64,000 bases of DNA from Palsa-504 sp963789225 (GCA_963789225.1 CAWBKD010000042.1:6739-70738), one strand, 5' to 3'. Shown: positions 7,533-16,905, numbered from the stretch's first letter. Numbers and translations are program-made. The notes: generated by a model from the sequence alone, not told the origin.

Positions 7533-8465
7533 ATGACGGGAAACTCGGGATGGCAGCCGCGGCACGACGATCCGCTGTTCATCTTGGCCATGGATCACCG
7601 CGAGTCGTTCGGCCGGACCTTGTTCGAGGTCAAGCACGACGACCCGGACCAGGTCCAGGTCGAGGCGATGAGATCCGCCAAGCTCCTGATCTTCGAGGGC
7701 CTGGAAGTGGCCCAGCCCTCGGTGAGGTCCGGGCGCATCGGGGTGCTCGTGGACGAGCGGTACGGCCAGGATGTCATCGACGCGGTAAAGGCCAGTGCCG
7801 ATCCGATGGTGCTGGCGGTGCCGCTCGAGGCCAGCGGGCATGAGTGGTTCACCCTGGAATGGGGCGATAAGTGGCTCGAGCACGTCGAGTCGGTCAAGCC
7901 CGACTACGCCAAGGTGCTCATCCGCGACAACCCCGGTTTTGACGCGGCCCAGCGCGACGCACAGCTCACCAGCCTCGCGCAGGTCAGCGCCGGGCTGCGG
8001 ACCGTCGGCGTGCCCCTGCTTTACGAACTGCTTGTGCCCGCCACCGACGCCCAGCTCGCCCAGGCGGGCCACGACGCCGGCGCGTACGACCGCGACATCC
8101 GCCCTGGCCTGGTCGTCCAGGTGATCGCCGACAACCAGGCGCACGGCGTGGAGCCAGCGCTGTGGAAGGTCGAGGGCCTGGAGACCGTCGAGGCCGCGCA
8201 GCAGGTGGCCGCGCAGGCCAAGGCGGGCGGCCGCACGACCGACCTGATCGTCCTGGGCCGCGACGCGCCCGCCGAACGGCTGGACCACTGGCTCGAGGTG
8301 GCCAGCCAGGTCGACGCGTTCGTCGGGTTCGCGATCGGGCGCAGCATCTGGGAGGACGTGGTGAGCCGGTACGAGGCGTTCGGTGCCACCGACAGCGCGG
8401 CGGTCAACGCGCGCCGCGAGATAGCCGACCGGTACCTCGGCTTCATCGCCCACTGGACGCCTTGA
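7533..8465 (+). CDS. DUF2090 family aldolase-like protein (IolC C-terminal type)
   Basis: The 310-residue TIM-barrel protein opens with PLFILAMDHRESF, the signature of DUF2090, the domain that forms the 2-deoxy-5-keto-gluconate-6-phosphate aldolase half of some IolC proteins. Lysine candidates for a Schiff base are in PDYAKVLIRDNP. Unlike IolC there is no kinase domain, and no inositol genes are near, so the substrate is open; a class I sugar-phosphate aldolase is the best guess. The upstream sequence suggests leaderless expression. It ends in a short convergent gap with hemE that contains a GC hairpin. Confidence 0.72.
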   Translation: MTGNSGWQPRHDDPLFILAMDHRESFGRTLFEVKHDDPDQVQVEAMRSAKLLIFEGLEVAQPSVRSGRIGVLVDERYGQDVIDAVKASADPMVLAVPLEASGHEWFTLEWGDKWLEHVESVKPDYAKVLIRDNPGFDAAQRDAQLTSLAQVSAGLRTVGVPLLYELLVPATDAQLAQAGHDAGAYDRDIRPGLVVQVIADNQAHGVEPALWKVEGLETVEAAQQVAAQAKAGGRTTDLIVLGRDAPAERLDHWLEVASQVDAFVGFAIGRSIWEDVVSRYEAFGATDSAAVNARREIADRYLGFIAHWTP

Positions 8466-8482
8466 CGGGCCCGGAGGGCCCG
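8466..8482. terminator. Bidirectional GC hairpin between convergent genes
   Basis: CGGGCCC-GGA-GGGCCCG fills most of the 23-bp gap between the aldolase and hemE stops. It is symmetric and could serve both strands. There is no U tract. Confidence 0.45.
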
Positions 8483-8488
8483 GCACGC

Positions 8489-9535
8489 TCAGGTGGGCGC
8501 CTGGGCGGACTCCTCGTGCACCAGGTCAGTGAGCCTGGCCAGCACGCCGGGATCGGTTTCTGGTAGCACGCCGTGCCCCAGGTTGAACACGTGGCCCTCG
8601 GCGGTACGCCCGCGCGCGATCACGTCCCTGGCCCGCTCCTCGATGACCTCCCAGGGGGCGAGCAGGACCGCCGGGTCCAGGTTGCCCTGCAGGGCCTTGC
8701 CCGGCTCCACCCGCCGGACGGCCTCGTCCAGCGGGATACGCCAGTCGACCCCGACCACATCGGCCCCGGCCTCGCCCATCAGCCCGAGCAGCTCGCCCGT
8801 TCCGACGCCGAAGTGGATGCGCGGCACGCCCGCGGACTCAAGCGCCGCGAAGATCCGGCTGGTATGCGGCAGGATGGCCTGCCGGTAGTCGTCCGGGCTG
8901 ACCGCCCCGACCCACGAGTCGAACAGCTGGACGGCCGAGGCGCCCGCCTCCACCTGGATCCGGAGGAACGAGATCGTGATGTCGGCCAGCCGGGCGAGCA
9001 GCGTGTGCCACAGCTCCGGGTGGCCGTACATCAGCGCCTTGGTCAGCTCGTGGTTCTTGGACGGCCCCCCTTCCACCAGGTAGGACGCGAGCGTGAACGG
9101 CCCGCCCGCGAAGCCGATCAGCGGGCGCTCACCGAGCTCGAAAACGAGCATCCGGACCGCCTCGGTCACGTAAGGCACGTCACCGGGATCTAGCGGGCGC
9201 AGCCGCTCCAGGTCCGCGGGCGTCCGCACGGGGGTCGCCACCACCGGGCCGACGCCCGCCTTGATGTCGACGTCGATCCCGATCGCGCGCAGCGGTACCA
9301 CGATGTCGCTGTACAAGACGGCCGCATCCACGTCGTACCTGCGCAGGGGCTGCAGGGTGATCTCGGTGATGAGGTCGGGGCGCGTGCACGAATCGAGCAT
9401 CGAGACGCCCTCCCGGACCTTGCGGTACTCGGGCAGCGAGCGGCCCGCCATCCGCATGAACCAGACGGGCGTGCGGTCAACCGGCTCCCTGCGGCAGGCC
9501 TGCAGGAAAGGGGATGTTAGCGGGACTTCGGTCAC
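8489..9535 (-). CDS. hemE: Uroporphyrinogen III decarboxylase HemE
   Basis: Removes four acetate carboxyls from uroporphyrinogen III to give coproporphyrinogen III in the cytosol. The 348 residues show the N-terminal PVWFMRMAGRSLPEYRKVRE signature, SDIVVPLRAIG, GFAGGPFTLASYL and the FDSWVG segment. The usual MRQAGR reads MRMAGR here, a substitution worth noting, though the Arg pair remains. GTG at 9535 (VTEVPLTSP) gives the usual length; the frame is open farther upstream but without similarity. With cgoX and hemQ it feeds the coproporphyrin branch. Confidence 0.94.
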   Translation of the reverse strand: MTEVPLTSPFLQACRREPVDRTPVWFMRMAGRSLPEYRKVREGVSMLDSCTRPDLITEITLQPLRRYDVDAAVLYSDIVVPLRAIGIDVDIKAGVGPVVATPVRTPADLERLRPLDPGDVPYVTEAVRMLVFELGERPLIGFAGGPFTLASYLVEGGPSKNHELTKALMYGHPELWHTLLARLADITISFLRIQVEAGASAVQLFDSWVGAVSPDDYRQAILPHTSRIFAALESAGVPRIHFGVGTGELLGLMGEAGADVVGVDWRIPLDEAVRRVEPGKALQGNLDPAVLLAPWEVIEERARDVIARGRTAEGHVFNLGHGVLPETDPGVLARLTDLVHEESAQAPT

Positions 9536-9701
9536 GTCAGGGATCGTCTCACATGAGCGTGCCCGATATCGGAGGTCCGGACCGACGGCAGACACGCCGC
9601 CGGATATCCCACGGGCGGGCGCACGGGCGTGTCACTATCGGCATCAGATCGCTTTCAACCCTGCGCAGTCCGTGCTGAACCGCAAGGAGGAGGTCGCCAG
9701 G

Positions 9702-9902
9702 ATGACGCATCTGACCCGGTACTGCACCGGATGCAGCGACGAGCGACTATTCGAGCAGTTTCACACGGAGCCGGGCGGCTGCCCGGACACCCAGGATGGC
9801 GACTGCCCGGAATGGGCCTGCACCGTGTGCGGCGACGCCGTGCTCATCGGCCTGCCGCTGGCCGAGTTCGCGACCAGTGACCGCACGTCCAAGGCGGCGT
9901 AA
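9702..9902 (+). CDS. Small zinc-ribbon-like protein
   Basis: A 66-residue protein with two Cys pairs, YCTGCSD near the N-terminus and WACTVCGD near residue 40, plus another Cys and His, consistent with a zinc ribbon. A strong AGGAGG lies 10 nt before the ATG. It sits alone between divergent hemE and the DUF3000 gene. I do not recognise the family; a small DNA-binding or structural metal protein is possible. Confidence 0.6.
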   Translation: MTHLTRYCTGCSDERLFEQFHTEPGGCPDTQDGDCPEWACTVCGDAVLIGLPLAEFATSDRTSKAA

Positions 9903-10009
9903 CCGACCCGCTCCATCCGTACTGGTTCTAGGCTGAACCTGAATCGGTCGAACTTGCATGAAACACGGTGTTCGGGCATGAACCTTTGCGCCCCTCGCGC
10001 GAGAAGCAT

Positions 10010-10825
10010 ATGAGTGACACGTACGCTCGGGTCATGAAGCCTGGCGACGGGCCGGGGAGTCGGCGTTCCGCGCGATCGGGGGCGGCACGGCCGGGCGCGG
10101 CATCCGCTCCCGAAGCGGGAGGTACGCCGTTGACGGCGGCCGACCCGCCAGCGCCCGGCGCGGGCGGTCCGGCGGGCACTACGGCCGAGGTGACGTTCGG
10201 CGCCGCGGTGGCCGCCTTCAAGCAGGGCCGCGACGACCAGGCCCACCGGAACCTGGCCTTCGAGGACGTCCCCGCTCCCAAGCGGCTGGCCCCGTACGCC
10301 ACGGCCATCGCGGCCGCGGTCCAGCGCGACGGCGCGGACATCGCGTGGGGACGGCTGGTGCTGCTCTACGACCCGGACGGCCAGGAAGGCTGGGACGGCG
10401 TATTCAGGCTGGTGGCGTACGTCCGCGCCGAGGTCGAGCCGGAGATCGCCGCCGATCCGCTGCTCGGCGAGGTCGGGTGGAGCTGGCTGTCCGAGGCGCT
10501 GGATCAGCTGGTTCCCGGCTACGCTCAGCCCAGCGGCACGGTGACCAGGGTCATCACCGAGGGGTTCGGCGCGAAGCGGGACGAGCTGCCCCTCACCGGG
10601 TTCGAGCTGCGCGCCTCCTGGTCCCCGGCGCCCCCCGGCGGCCCCGCCCGGACTACCGGCCGCAAGCGATCCGCGCGGACGTCCAGGGCCGACGGCCCGG
10701 GCGAGCCCGACCTGGACGTCCTTGACCTGCCCGCGCACATCGCGGCGTGGTGCGACTGCCTGTCGGCCGCGGCCGGCCTGGAACCGCCCGGTACCCGCGC
10801 GCTGCGGCCGCCGGGGCACGGGTGA
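10010..10825 (+). CDS. DUF3000 domain-containing protein
   Basis: The 271-residue protein has a disordered Ala/Gly/Pro N-terminus (about 65 residues), then the actinobacterial DUF3000 domain from VTFGAAVAAFKQGRDD through LLYDPDGQEGWDGVFRLVAYVRAEVE and VGWSWLSEALDQL to AHIAAWCDCLSAAAGL. DUF3000 usually lies next to ribonuclease D, as it does here with a 4-bp overlap, so a link to RNA handling is likely but unproven. ATG at 10010 is chosen; 10034 is an alternative. Confidence 0.85.
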   Translation: MSDTYARVMKPGDGPGSRRSARSGAARPGAASAPEAGGTPLTAADPPAPGAGGPAGTTAEVTFGAAVAAFKQGRDDQAHRNLAFEDVPAPKRLAPYATAIAAAVQRDGADIAWGRLVLLYDPDGQEGWDGVFRLVAYVRAEVEPEIAADPLLGEVGWSWLSEALDQLVPGYAQPSGTVTRVITEGFGAKRDELPLTGFELRASWSPAPPGGPARTTGRKRSARTSRADGPGEPDLDVLDLPAHIAAWCDCLSAAAGLEPPGTRALRPPGHG

Positions 10826-12110
10826 GCGCAGGCGAAAAGGTCGACGGGTACGACGCGCCTCACGAGGTTGTCCCGCTACTCGAGCCGCGGGACGGCCTGC
10901 CTCCCGTGGTCGAGACCAGCGCCGCCCTGGCCGAGGTCACGGACCGGCTGGCCAGGGGTGAAGGCCCCGTGGCGGTTGACGCCGAGCGCGCCTCCGGGTA
11001 CCGGTACGGGCAGCGCGCGTACCTGGTCCAGCTGCGTCGGGCCGGGGCCGGCACGGTCCTCATCGACCCCATCGCCTGTCCCGAGCTTTCCGGCCTGGAC
11101 GCCGCCCTGGCCGACGCGGAGGCCGTCCTGCACGCCGCGTCACAGGACCTGCCATGCCTGGCCGAGGTCGGCTTCCGGCCCCGGCAGCTGTTCGACACCG
11201 AACTGGCCGGCCGCTGCTCGGGTACCCCAGGGTCGCCCTCGGCACGCTGGTCGAGGAGGTGCTCGGATTCCACTTGGAGAAGGGCCATTCGGCGGCCGAC
11301 TGGTCGGTCCGGCCCCTGCGGACCGAACTCCTGCGGTACGCCGCCCTCGACGTCGAGGTCCTGATCGAGCTGCGCGACGCGCTGGCCGACGAACTCGCCG
11401 CCCAGGGCAAGACCGATTGGGCGCGCCAGGAGTTCGCGGCGGTGCTCGCCGCCAAGCCCGTGACGGTCCGGGCGGACCCGTGGCGGCGCACGTCCGGGAT
11501 CCACCGCGTGCAATCGCGGCGCGGGCTCGCCGTCGTCCGGGAGCTGTGGACCACCAGGGACAAGATCGCCAAGGCCGCGGACCTGTCGCCGCGGCGCGTC
11601 TTGCCCGACACGGCGATCATCGATGCGGCCAGGTCGCTTCCTGTCAGCACCGGGCAGCTCATGCGGATCGGCGCGTTCGCGGGCCGCCAGGCTCGCAAGC
11701 ACGAGCACGAGTGGCTGGCCGCGATCACCCGGGCGCGGACCAGCGCCGACTCCGATTTGCCCGATCCCACCGGCGGCGCGATTCCGAACGGGCCGCCGCC
11801 CGCGCATCGCTGGGCCGAGCGCGACCCGGCCGCCGCTGCGCGCCTGGCCTGGGTGCGTGCCGCGGTCACCACCGTCGCCGAGGCCAGTAGGCTACCTGTC
11901 GAGAACCTGCTTTCCCCCGACGTGCTGCGCAGGCTTTGCTGGGATCCCCCGCAGCCAAGCGACCCGGAGACGGTGGGCGCGGCATCGGCGTCGTACGGGG
12001 CTAGGGCCTGGCAGGTCGAGCTCACCGCGGGTCCTGTCGCCGATGCGCTCAACGCGGGGAAGAGCAAGCCGCCGGACCCGGGAGACACTGAGCATGGAGA
12101 CTCTGGCTAG
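10822..12110 (+). pseudogene. rnd: Ribonuclease D (DEDD exonuclease + HRDC), single-base frameshift
   Basis: A 3'-5' exoribonuclease for tRNA maturation. The first part (GTG at 10822) carries VAVDAERASGYRYGQRAYLVQL and LHAASQDLPCLAEVGF of the DEDD site; the rest, in another frame, carries LLGYPRVALGTLVEEVLGF, LRYAALDVEVLIELRDAL and a C-terminal HRDC-like helical region. The frames meet at GGCCGC|TGCTCGGG near 11214: adding one C would restore ELAGRLLGYPRVALG. The rest of the gene is well kept, so a recent mutation or a sequencing error is likely rather than old decay. It overlaps DUF3000 by 4 bp and dedA by 17 bp. Confidence 0.85.
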
Positions 12111-13143
12111 CGCGTACCATCATGGGCCTGCGCTGCCCGGGTTCCTCAACGCGCTGGCCGGCCCGATCGACCACTACGGCGTCGGGGCCATCGCCCTCCT
12201 GCTGCTGCTGGAGAACATCGGCGTCCCGGTGATCCCCGGCGAGCTCGCGATGATCGCGGGCGCCGTGTTCGCGGGCACGGGCCGGGCCGGCCTGAACGTC
12301 GTCGAGGTCGGCGTGGTGTCGGTCGCCGCCTCGATAGCCGGCGCCGAGATCGGCTACCTGATCGGCAGGTTCGCCGGGCGCGAGCTGGTCCTGCGCTACG
12401 GCAGGTGGGTCCTGATCAAGCCGCACCACCTGGACCGGGCCGAGGCGGTCGTCTCGCGCTTCGGCGGCATCGTCGTGGTTATGGCCAGGTTTATCGTGGG
12501 CCTGCGCGAGGCCAACGGCATCATCGCCGGCCTGACCCAGATGCGCTGGCTCACCTTCGGCTGGTCCAACGTGCTCGGCGCGTGCGCCTGGGTCGCCACC
12601 TGGGTGAGCATCGGGTACGTGGCCGGCGACGCCATCGGCGTGATCTACCGCGAGGTCAACCGGTACGCGCTCTACGTGCTCATCGTCCTCGCCGTCCTGC
12701 TCGCCGGCTACGTCATCCGCCGCATCGCACGCCGTCGGCGCCACCGAGCCGTCTCGGTAACGGCAGAGGCCTCAGAGACCTCAGAGATCGAAGAGGACGC
12801 CGAGACTGAGGAATCCTCTGTGGTCGAGATTGCCTCTGATGCTGAGGAGGTCTCTGGGACCGAAGAGGAGGACGGTACCGGTGAGGAGAACTTTGGGACC
12901 GGAGAGGACCCCGAGGCCGCCGGAGAGGACCCCGAGGCCGCCGGAGAGGACCCCGAGGCCGCCGGAGAGGACCCCGAGGCCGCCGGAGAGGACCCCGAGG
13001 CCGGAGAGGACCACGAGGCCGGAGAGGACCACGAGGCCGGAGAGGACCACGAGGCCGGAGAGGACCACGAGGCCGGAGAGGACCACGAGGCCGGAGAGGA
13101 TCCCGTTACTGGGGATGACTCCGCTACTCGCGAGTCGCCCTGA
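12094..13143 (+). CDS. DedA-family membrane protein with acidic repeat tail
   Basis: The 349-residue protein begins with a normal DedA/SNARE-associated domain: the family motif ENIGVPVIPGELAMIAGAVFAG, the GAEIGYLIGRFAGRE loop and the conserved RFIVGLREANGIIAG segment that holds the essential Arg, with four to five membrane helices. DedA proteins act as undecaprenyl-phosphate or lipid translocases. After the last helix and an Arg-rich stop-transfer, about 125 residues are almost only Glu, Asp, Ala, Gly and Ser, with tandem GEDPEAA and GEDHEA units, predicted cytoplasmic and disordered. Such a tail is unusual for the family. Confidence 0.85.
   Translation: METLASAYHHGPALPGFLNALAGPIDHYGVGAIALLLLLENIGVPVIPGELAMIAGAVFAGTGRAGLNVVEVGVVSVAASIAGAEIGYLIGRFAGRELVLRYGRWVLIKPHHLDRAEAVVSRFGGIVVVMARFIVGLREANGIIAGLTQMRWLTFGWSNVLGACAWVATWVSIGYVAGDAIGVIYREVNRYALYVLIVLAVLLAGYVIRRIARRRRHRAVSVTAEASETSEIEEDAETEESSVVEIASDAEEVSGTEEEDGTGEENFGTGEDPEAAGEDPEAAGEDPEAAGEDPEAAGEDPEAGEDHEAGEDHEAGEDHEAGEDHEAGEDHEAGEDPVTGDDSATRESP
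12901..13092 (+). repeat. In-frame tandem repeat encoding the acidic DedA tail
   Basis: Four 21-bp units (GGAGAGGACCCCGAGGCC plus GCC) are followed by six 18-bp units, the last five with a CAC in place of CCC. All keep the frame (GEDPEAA x4, GEDPEA, GEDHEA x5). The near identity suggests recent expansion and probable length variation. Confidence 0.9.
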
Positions 13144-14080
13144 GAGTCATCGCGGAATCCTGGGCATCCTGGGGTTCGCGGAGGTCGTAGCGCTCCAGGG
13201 CGGCCAGCTCCCCGGCGGCCGCGTGCACGACCCAGAACCCGCCCTTGGGCAGCTCCGGATCGTCCGGCAGGGCCGCCGGCGCCCCGAGCGCCGCGCAGGC
13301 CGCGGACAGCGCCTGCGGCAGGTTCTCCCTGTGCAGGCAGACGACCGCCGCCCGGCCGGCCGCCACCAGGTCACGCACGAGGGATGCGAGAGAGTCACCA
13401 ACGCTCGTTCGGCCAATTGGAAGGTCGGAGGGCCGGCGCGGCACCGCCAGTGCGGCCTCAGCCTCGACGGACCCGCCGAAGTCCGCCGCGTACGGCTGCA
13501 CCGTCTGGCGGCACCGCAACGCCGGCGAGGACAGGACCCGGGCGCGGGGCGCGAAGCAGGCCAGCAGGCCGGCCAGCAGCCGCGCGTTGATCGCGCCTTC
13601 GGCGTCCAGCGGGCGCCTGGCGTCATCGTCGGGGTGCGCGGTGCGCTGGCCCGCCGAGGCGTGCCTGAGCAGGATCAGCGGGACCGTCGGCCGCGGGCGG
13701 AGGGCGGCCAGCACGGCGGCGTCGTGCGCGTAGCTCAGCCGGCCGGCGGCCTGCGCGAGCGGCACCCAGGCCAGGGCGTCGATCTCGTGGCTGGCCGCGG
13801 CCATAGCATCCAAGGCGGCCGCCGACCAGTAGTCGACCCGCTTGGGCCGCCCGGCAGCCAGGTACTCCGTCGTCGGCAGCCTGGGGCCGAGCACGGGGCG
13901 GACGCTGGTCTCCTCGAAGACCTCCCGCACCGCGGTGAGCAGCAGGTGCTCGCCCGGCTCCCGCTTTCCCTTGGGCAGCGACCAGTCGTCGTACCGCGCC
14001 CTGTGGATCAGCAGGACCTCGGTGCCATCCGCGGCGGGCCGCCACACCAGCGCACCCGCCGCCAGGATCAGCTCACTCAC
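13124..14080 (-). CDS. mutT1: MutT1-like Nudix hydrolase fused to histidine phosphatase
   Basis: A two-domain sanitising enzyme of 318 residues. The N-terminal Nudix domain has the box GKREPGEHLLLTAVREVFEET; the C-terminal histidine-phosphatase domain has LILLRHASAG with the catalytic RHA. MutT1 of mycobacteria degrades 8-oxo-GTP, 8-oxo-dGTP and diadenosine polyphosphates and lies next to ppk1, as here. The GTG start overlaps the ppk stop by 8 bp, so expression is probably coupled. It converges with dedA with a 20-bp overlap. Confidence 0.88.
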   Translation of the reverse strand: MSELILAAGALVWRPAADGTEVLLIHRARYDDWSLPKGKREPGEHLLLTAVREVFEETSVRPVLGPRLPTTEYLAAGRPKRVDYWSAAALDAMAAASHEIDALAWVPLAQAAGRLSYAHDAAVLAALRPRPTVPLILLRHASAGQRTAHPDDDARRPLDAEGAINARLLAGLLACFAPRARVLSSPALRCRQTVQPYAADFGGSVEAEAALAVPRRPSDLPIGRTSVGDSLASLVRDLVAAGRAAVVCLHRENLPQALSAACAALGAPAALPDDPELPKGGFWVVHAAAGELAALERYDLREPQDAQDSAMTLRATRE

Positions 14081-16244
14081 AGGCGACGCTCACCGGGCGC
14101 CCCGCCCAGCGATCGCTAGGCGGGCCGGGCGGTAAGCCCGGCTCATCGGCCGAACGGAGCCGTCGTTCCCCCACCAGTGTCTCCTGCACGTCACGCAGCG
14201 GGTTCCCCCAGTCATCCCGGTTGTGCCGCGTCCAGTACCCGTCCGGGTTGAGCCACCACGACGAGGTGCCGTCGTCCATCCCGAGGTCCATGAACTGCCA
14301 CACCCTCCGCTGGTGAGCGGGGTCGGTGACCTGCACGATCAGCTCCACCCTCCGGTCGAGGTTCCTGTGCATCATATCGGCGCTGCCGAACCAGACCTCA
14401 GTGTCCTCGTCGACCTCGGCCCCGAACGCGTAGATGCGCGAGTGCTCGAGGAACCGGCCGAGCACGCTGCGGACCCTGATGTTCTCCGACAGCCCCGCGA
14501 TGCCGGGCCGCAGCGCGCAGATGCCGCGGATCCACAGGTCGACGGGCACCCCCGCCTGGGAGGCCCGGTAGAGCGCGTCGATCACCACCTCGTCGACGAG
14601 CGCGTTGGACTTGAACGCGATCCGGGACGGCCGGCCCGCCCGCGCCCGCTCGGCCTGGGCGTCGATCCGGCTCACGATGCCGCTCCGCATCGATTCCGGC
14701 GCGACGAGCAGCCGGTGGTACGAGTCGGGCCGACTGTACCCGGTGAGGTGGTTGAACAGTACGGTGACGTCCTCGCCGACCGCGGGATCCGCGGTGAGCA
14801 GTCCGAAGTCCTCGTAAAACCGGGCCGTGGTCGGATGGTAATTGCCGGTGCCGAGGTGACAGTACCGGCGCAGCGACCCGTCGGCCTCCTCGCGCACGAT
14901 CAGCGCCATCTTGCAGTGCGTCTTCAGCCCCACGAAGCCGTAGACGACATGACAGCCCGCCTCCTCCAGCTTGCGCGCCCACGTGATGTTGGCCCGCTCG
15001 TCGAACCTGGCCTTGATCTCCACCACCACGACGACCTGCTTGCCCGCCTCGGCGGCCTCGATCAGCGCGTCCACGATCGGCGACTGGCCGCTGGTCCGGT
15101 ACAGCGTCTGCTTGATCGCGAGCACGCCCGGGTCCTCGGCGGCCTCCTGGATCAGCCGCTCCACGGAGGCGGCGAACGAGTCGTACGGGTGCTGGACCAA
15201 GATGTCGCGCTCGGCGATGGCGGTGAAGATGCTGGAGTCCTTGGCGACCGCCCGGTTGGACGGGACGAACGCCGGATAGCGGAGCTCGCCGATGCTCAGG
15301 TCGGCGATGGCGGACAGCCCGCTCAGGTCGAGGGGCCCGTTCACGCGGTACACCGCGCGAGGCTCGATCCCGAGCTCGGTAACCAGCTTGTCCAAGACGT
15401 CGGCGGACATCGTGTCCTCGACCTCGATCCGGACCGCGGGCTCGAACCTGCGCCGCACGAGTTCCCGCTCCATCGCCTGCAGCAGGTTCTCCGTGATGTC
15501 CTCGTCGACCTCCAGGTCCCTGATCCTGGTGACGCGGAACGCGTGCTGCTCGATCACCTCCGCGCCGCCGAACAGGTCGGTCATGTGCGCCGCGATGACG
15601 TCCTCGATCGGCACGTACCGCTTCTCGGGCATCGCGAGGAACCTGGGCAGCAGCGGCGGCACCTTGACCCTGGCGAACATGGTGCTGTCGGTCCTCGGGT
15701 CGGCGATGATGACGGCCAGGTTGAGCGACAGCCCGGAGATGAACGGGAACGGGTGCGCCGGGTCCACCACCAGCGGGGTGAGCACCGGGTAGATCCGCTG
15801 CCTGAACAGCTCGCTGAGGGTGTCGCGCTCGTGCGAGGACAGCTCCTTCCAGCGCAGGATCTCGATCCCTTGCTCGGTCAGCTCGGGGCTGACCCGCTCG
15901 CTGAACGCCCGGGCGTGCCTGACCGTCAGCTCACCCGCCAGGTCCAGGGTGTTCTCGAGCACCTGGCGGGGCAGCCGGACCCCGGTCCCCTCGACGGGGA
16001 ACCCGGCCACCATCCTGCGGACCAGCCCGGCCACCCGGACCATGAAGAACTCGTCCAGGTTGTTCGCGAAGATGGCCAGGAATCTCACTCGCTCGAGCAG
16101 CGGGACGGACTCGTCCTCCGCTAGCTCGAGCACACGTTCGTTGAACCTGAGCCAGCTCTCCTCTCGGTCGAGGTAGCGCTGCTCAGGCAGCTCTGCGTAC
16201 ACGCCCTGATGTGACCCTGCGGGTGGCCCTTCCATGAGCCCCAT
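14073..16244 (-). CDS. ppk1: Polyphosphate kinase 1
   Basis: Makes polyphosphate from ATP reversibly. The 723 residues are of full family length: the N-terminal domain (YLDREESWLRFNERVLELAED, IFANNLDEFFMVRVAGL), the head domain with IKQTLYRTSGQSPIVDAL, and two PLD-like catalytic domains. The autophosphorylated histidine region YCHLGTGNYHPTTARFYED is intact. The first ATG (16244) is used; MEGPPAGSHQ at 16235 is the alternative. It is followed directly by overlapping mutT1. Confidence 0.94.
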   Translation of the reverse strand: MGLMEGPPAGSHQGVYAELPEQRYLDREESWLRFNERVLELAEDESVPLLERVRFLAIFANNLDEFFMVRVAGLVRRMVAGFPVEGTGVRLPRQVLENTLDLAGELTVRHARAFSERVSPELTEQGIEILRWKELSSHERDTLSELFRQRIYPVLTPLVVDPAHPFPFISGLSLNLAVIIADPRTDSTMFARVKVPPLLPRFLAMPEKRYVPIEDVIAAHMTDLFGGAEVIEQHAFRVTRIRDLEVDEDITENLLQAMERELVRRRFEPAVRIEVEDTMSADVLDKLVTELGIEPRAVYRVNGPLDLSGLSAIADLSIGELRYPAFVPSNRAVAKDSSIFTAIAERDILVQHPYDSFAASVERLIQEAAEDPGVLAIKQTLYRTSGQSPIVDALIEAAEAGKQVVVVVEIKARFDERANITWARKLEEAGCHVVYGFVGLKTHCKMALIVREEADGSLRRYCHLGTGNYHPTTARFYEDFGLLTADPAVGEDVTVLFNHLTGYSRPDSYHRLLVAPESMRSGIVSRIDAQAERARAGRPSRIAFKSNALVDEVVIDALYRASQAGVPVDLWIRGICALRPGIAGLSENIRVRSVLGRFLEHSRIYAFGAEVDEDTEVWFGSADMMHRNLDRRVELIVQVTDPAHQRRVWQFMDLGMDDGTSSWWLNPDGYWTRHNRDDWGNPLRDVQETLVGERRLRSADEPGLPPGPPSDRWAGRPVSVACE

Positions 16245-16281
16245 TTTCCCCGAACGAGCGGTGGTGTCACCCCCGGGCCGG

Positions 16282-16905
16282 TCAGGGCATCGGGAATCCG
16301 CCTCCCGGTATGCCCGGCCTGGGCTGGATCGGCTGCACGGTCATGAACGCCGGACCCTTCCTTGAGCATGCCGTCAGGTCGATCAGCACGAAGGAGGGGC
16401 GGGCCTGGTCCGGCAGCATGACCCTCAGCTCGGGCGCGGTCACCTGCGCGCAGGTGTTCGGCTGGAAACGGCCGGTGCCGGTGACGCGCAGGACCGCGTG
16501 CGCCGTCGCCCCTGGCTCGAGCATGACCGGCTGCGGGCGGACCGAGGTGTCGTCGACGGCCGCGCTGCCGACCTGGGCGCCGGCGTACGCGATGACCTCG
16601 GGATAGCCGTACAGGCTGCACGCGCGGGAGGAAACGTTGGTGAACTCCAGGGTGTAGGTGGCGCCCGCGCCCAGTTGGGGACGATGGCCGGTCCCGCGGG
16701 GCGAACCCGTCGTCCCGAGCCCCACCCACGCCTTGAGCCCCGACGTGGCGCAGGGGACCTGCGTGAGGTTCGAGGACAGGGTCGCCTCGGCAGGATGAGC
16801 AGGAACGCGGGTAAGCGTGACCGCGAGTGCGGCAGTTCCCGCGAAGGCCACTACCGCGATCACGCGCCACCCGATCTGGCCGTACCTCGTCATCGCGGAC
16901 CCCAT
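16282..16905 (-). CDS. DUF4232-domain exported protein
   Basis: The 207-residue protein has an N-terminal membrane segment (GWRVIAVVAFAGTAALAVTLT) that may be a signal anchor, then a DUF4232 beta-sandwich: QVPCATSGLKAWVGLG, TYTLEFTNVSSRACSLYGYPEV and LEPGATAHAVLRVTGTG. Four cysteines (VPC, RAC, NTC, TAC) could form two disulfides outside the membrane. AAGGAAC lies 5 nt before the ATG at 16905, which decides the start over 16893. Function unknown; convergent with nothing and 37 bp downstream of ppk1. Confidence 0.75.
   Translation of the reverse strand: MGSAMTRYGQIGWRVIAVVAFAGTAALAVTLTRVPAHPAEATLSSNLTQVPCATSGLKAWVGLGTTGSPRGTGHRPQLGAGATYTLEFTNVSSRACSLYGYPEVIAYAGAQVGSAAVDDTSVRPQPVMLEPGATAHAVLRVTGTGRFQPNTCAQVTAPELRVMLPDQARPSFVLIDLTACSRKGPAFMTVQPIQPRPGIPGGGFPMP

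Noticed and set aside
12901..13092. Possible CRISPR or iteron array
   Set aside because: Units are adjacent and in frame in dedA; no spacers, and no replication gene nearby.
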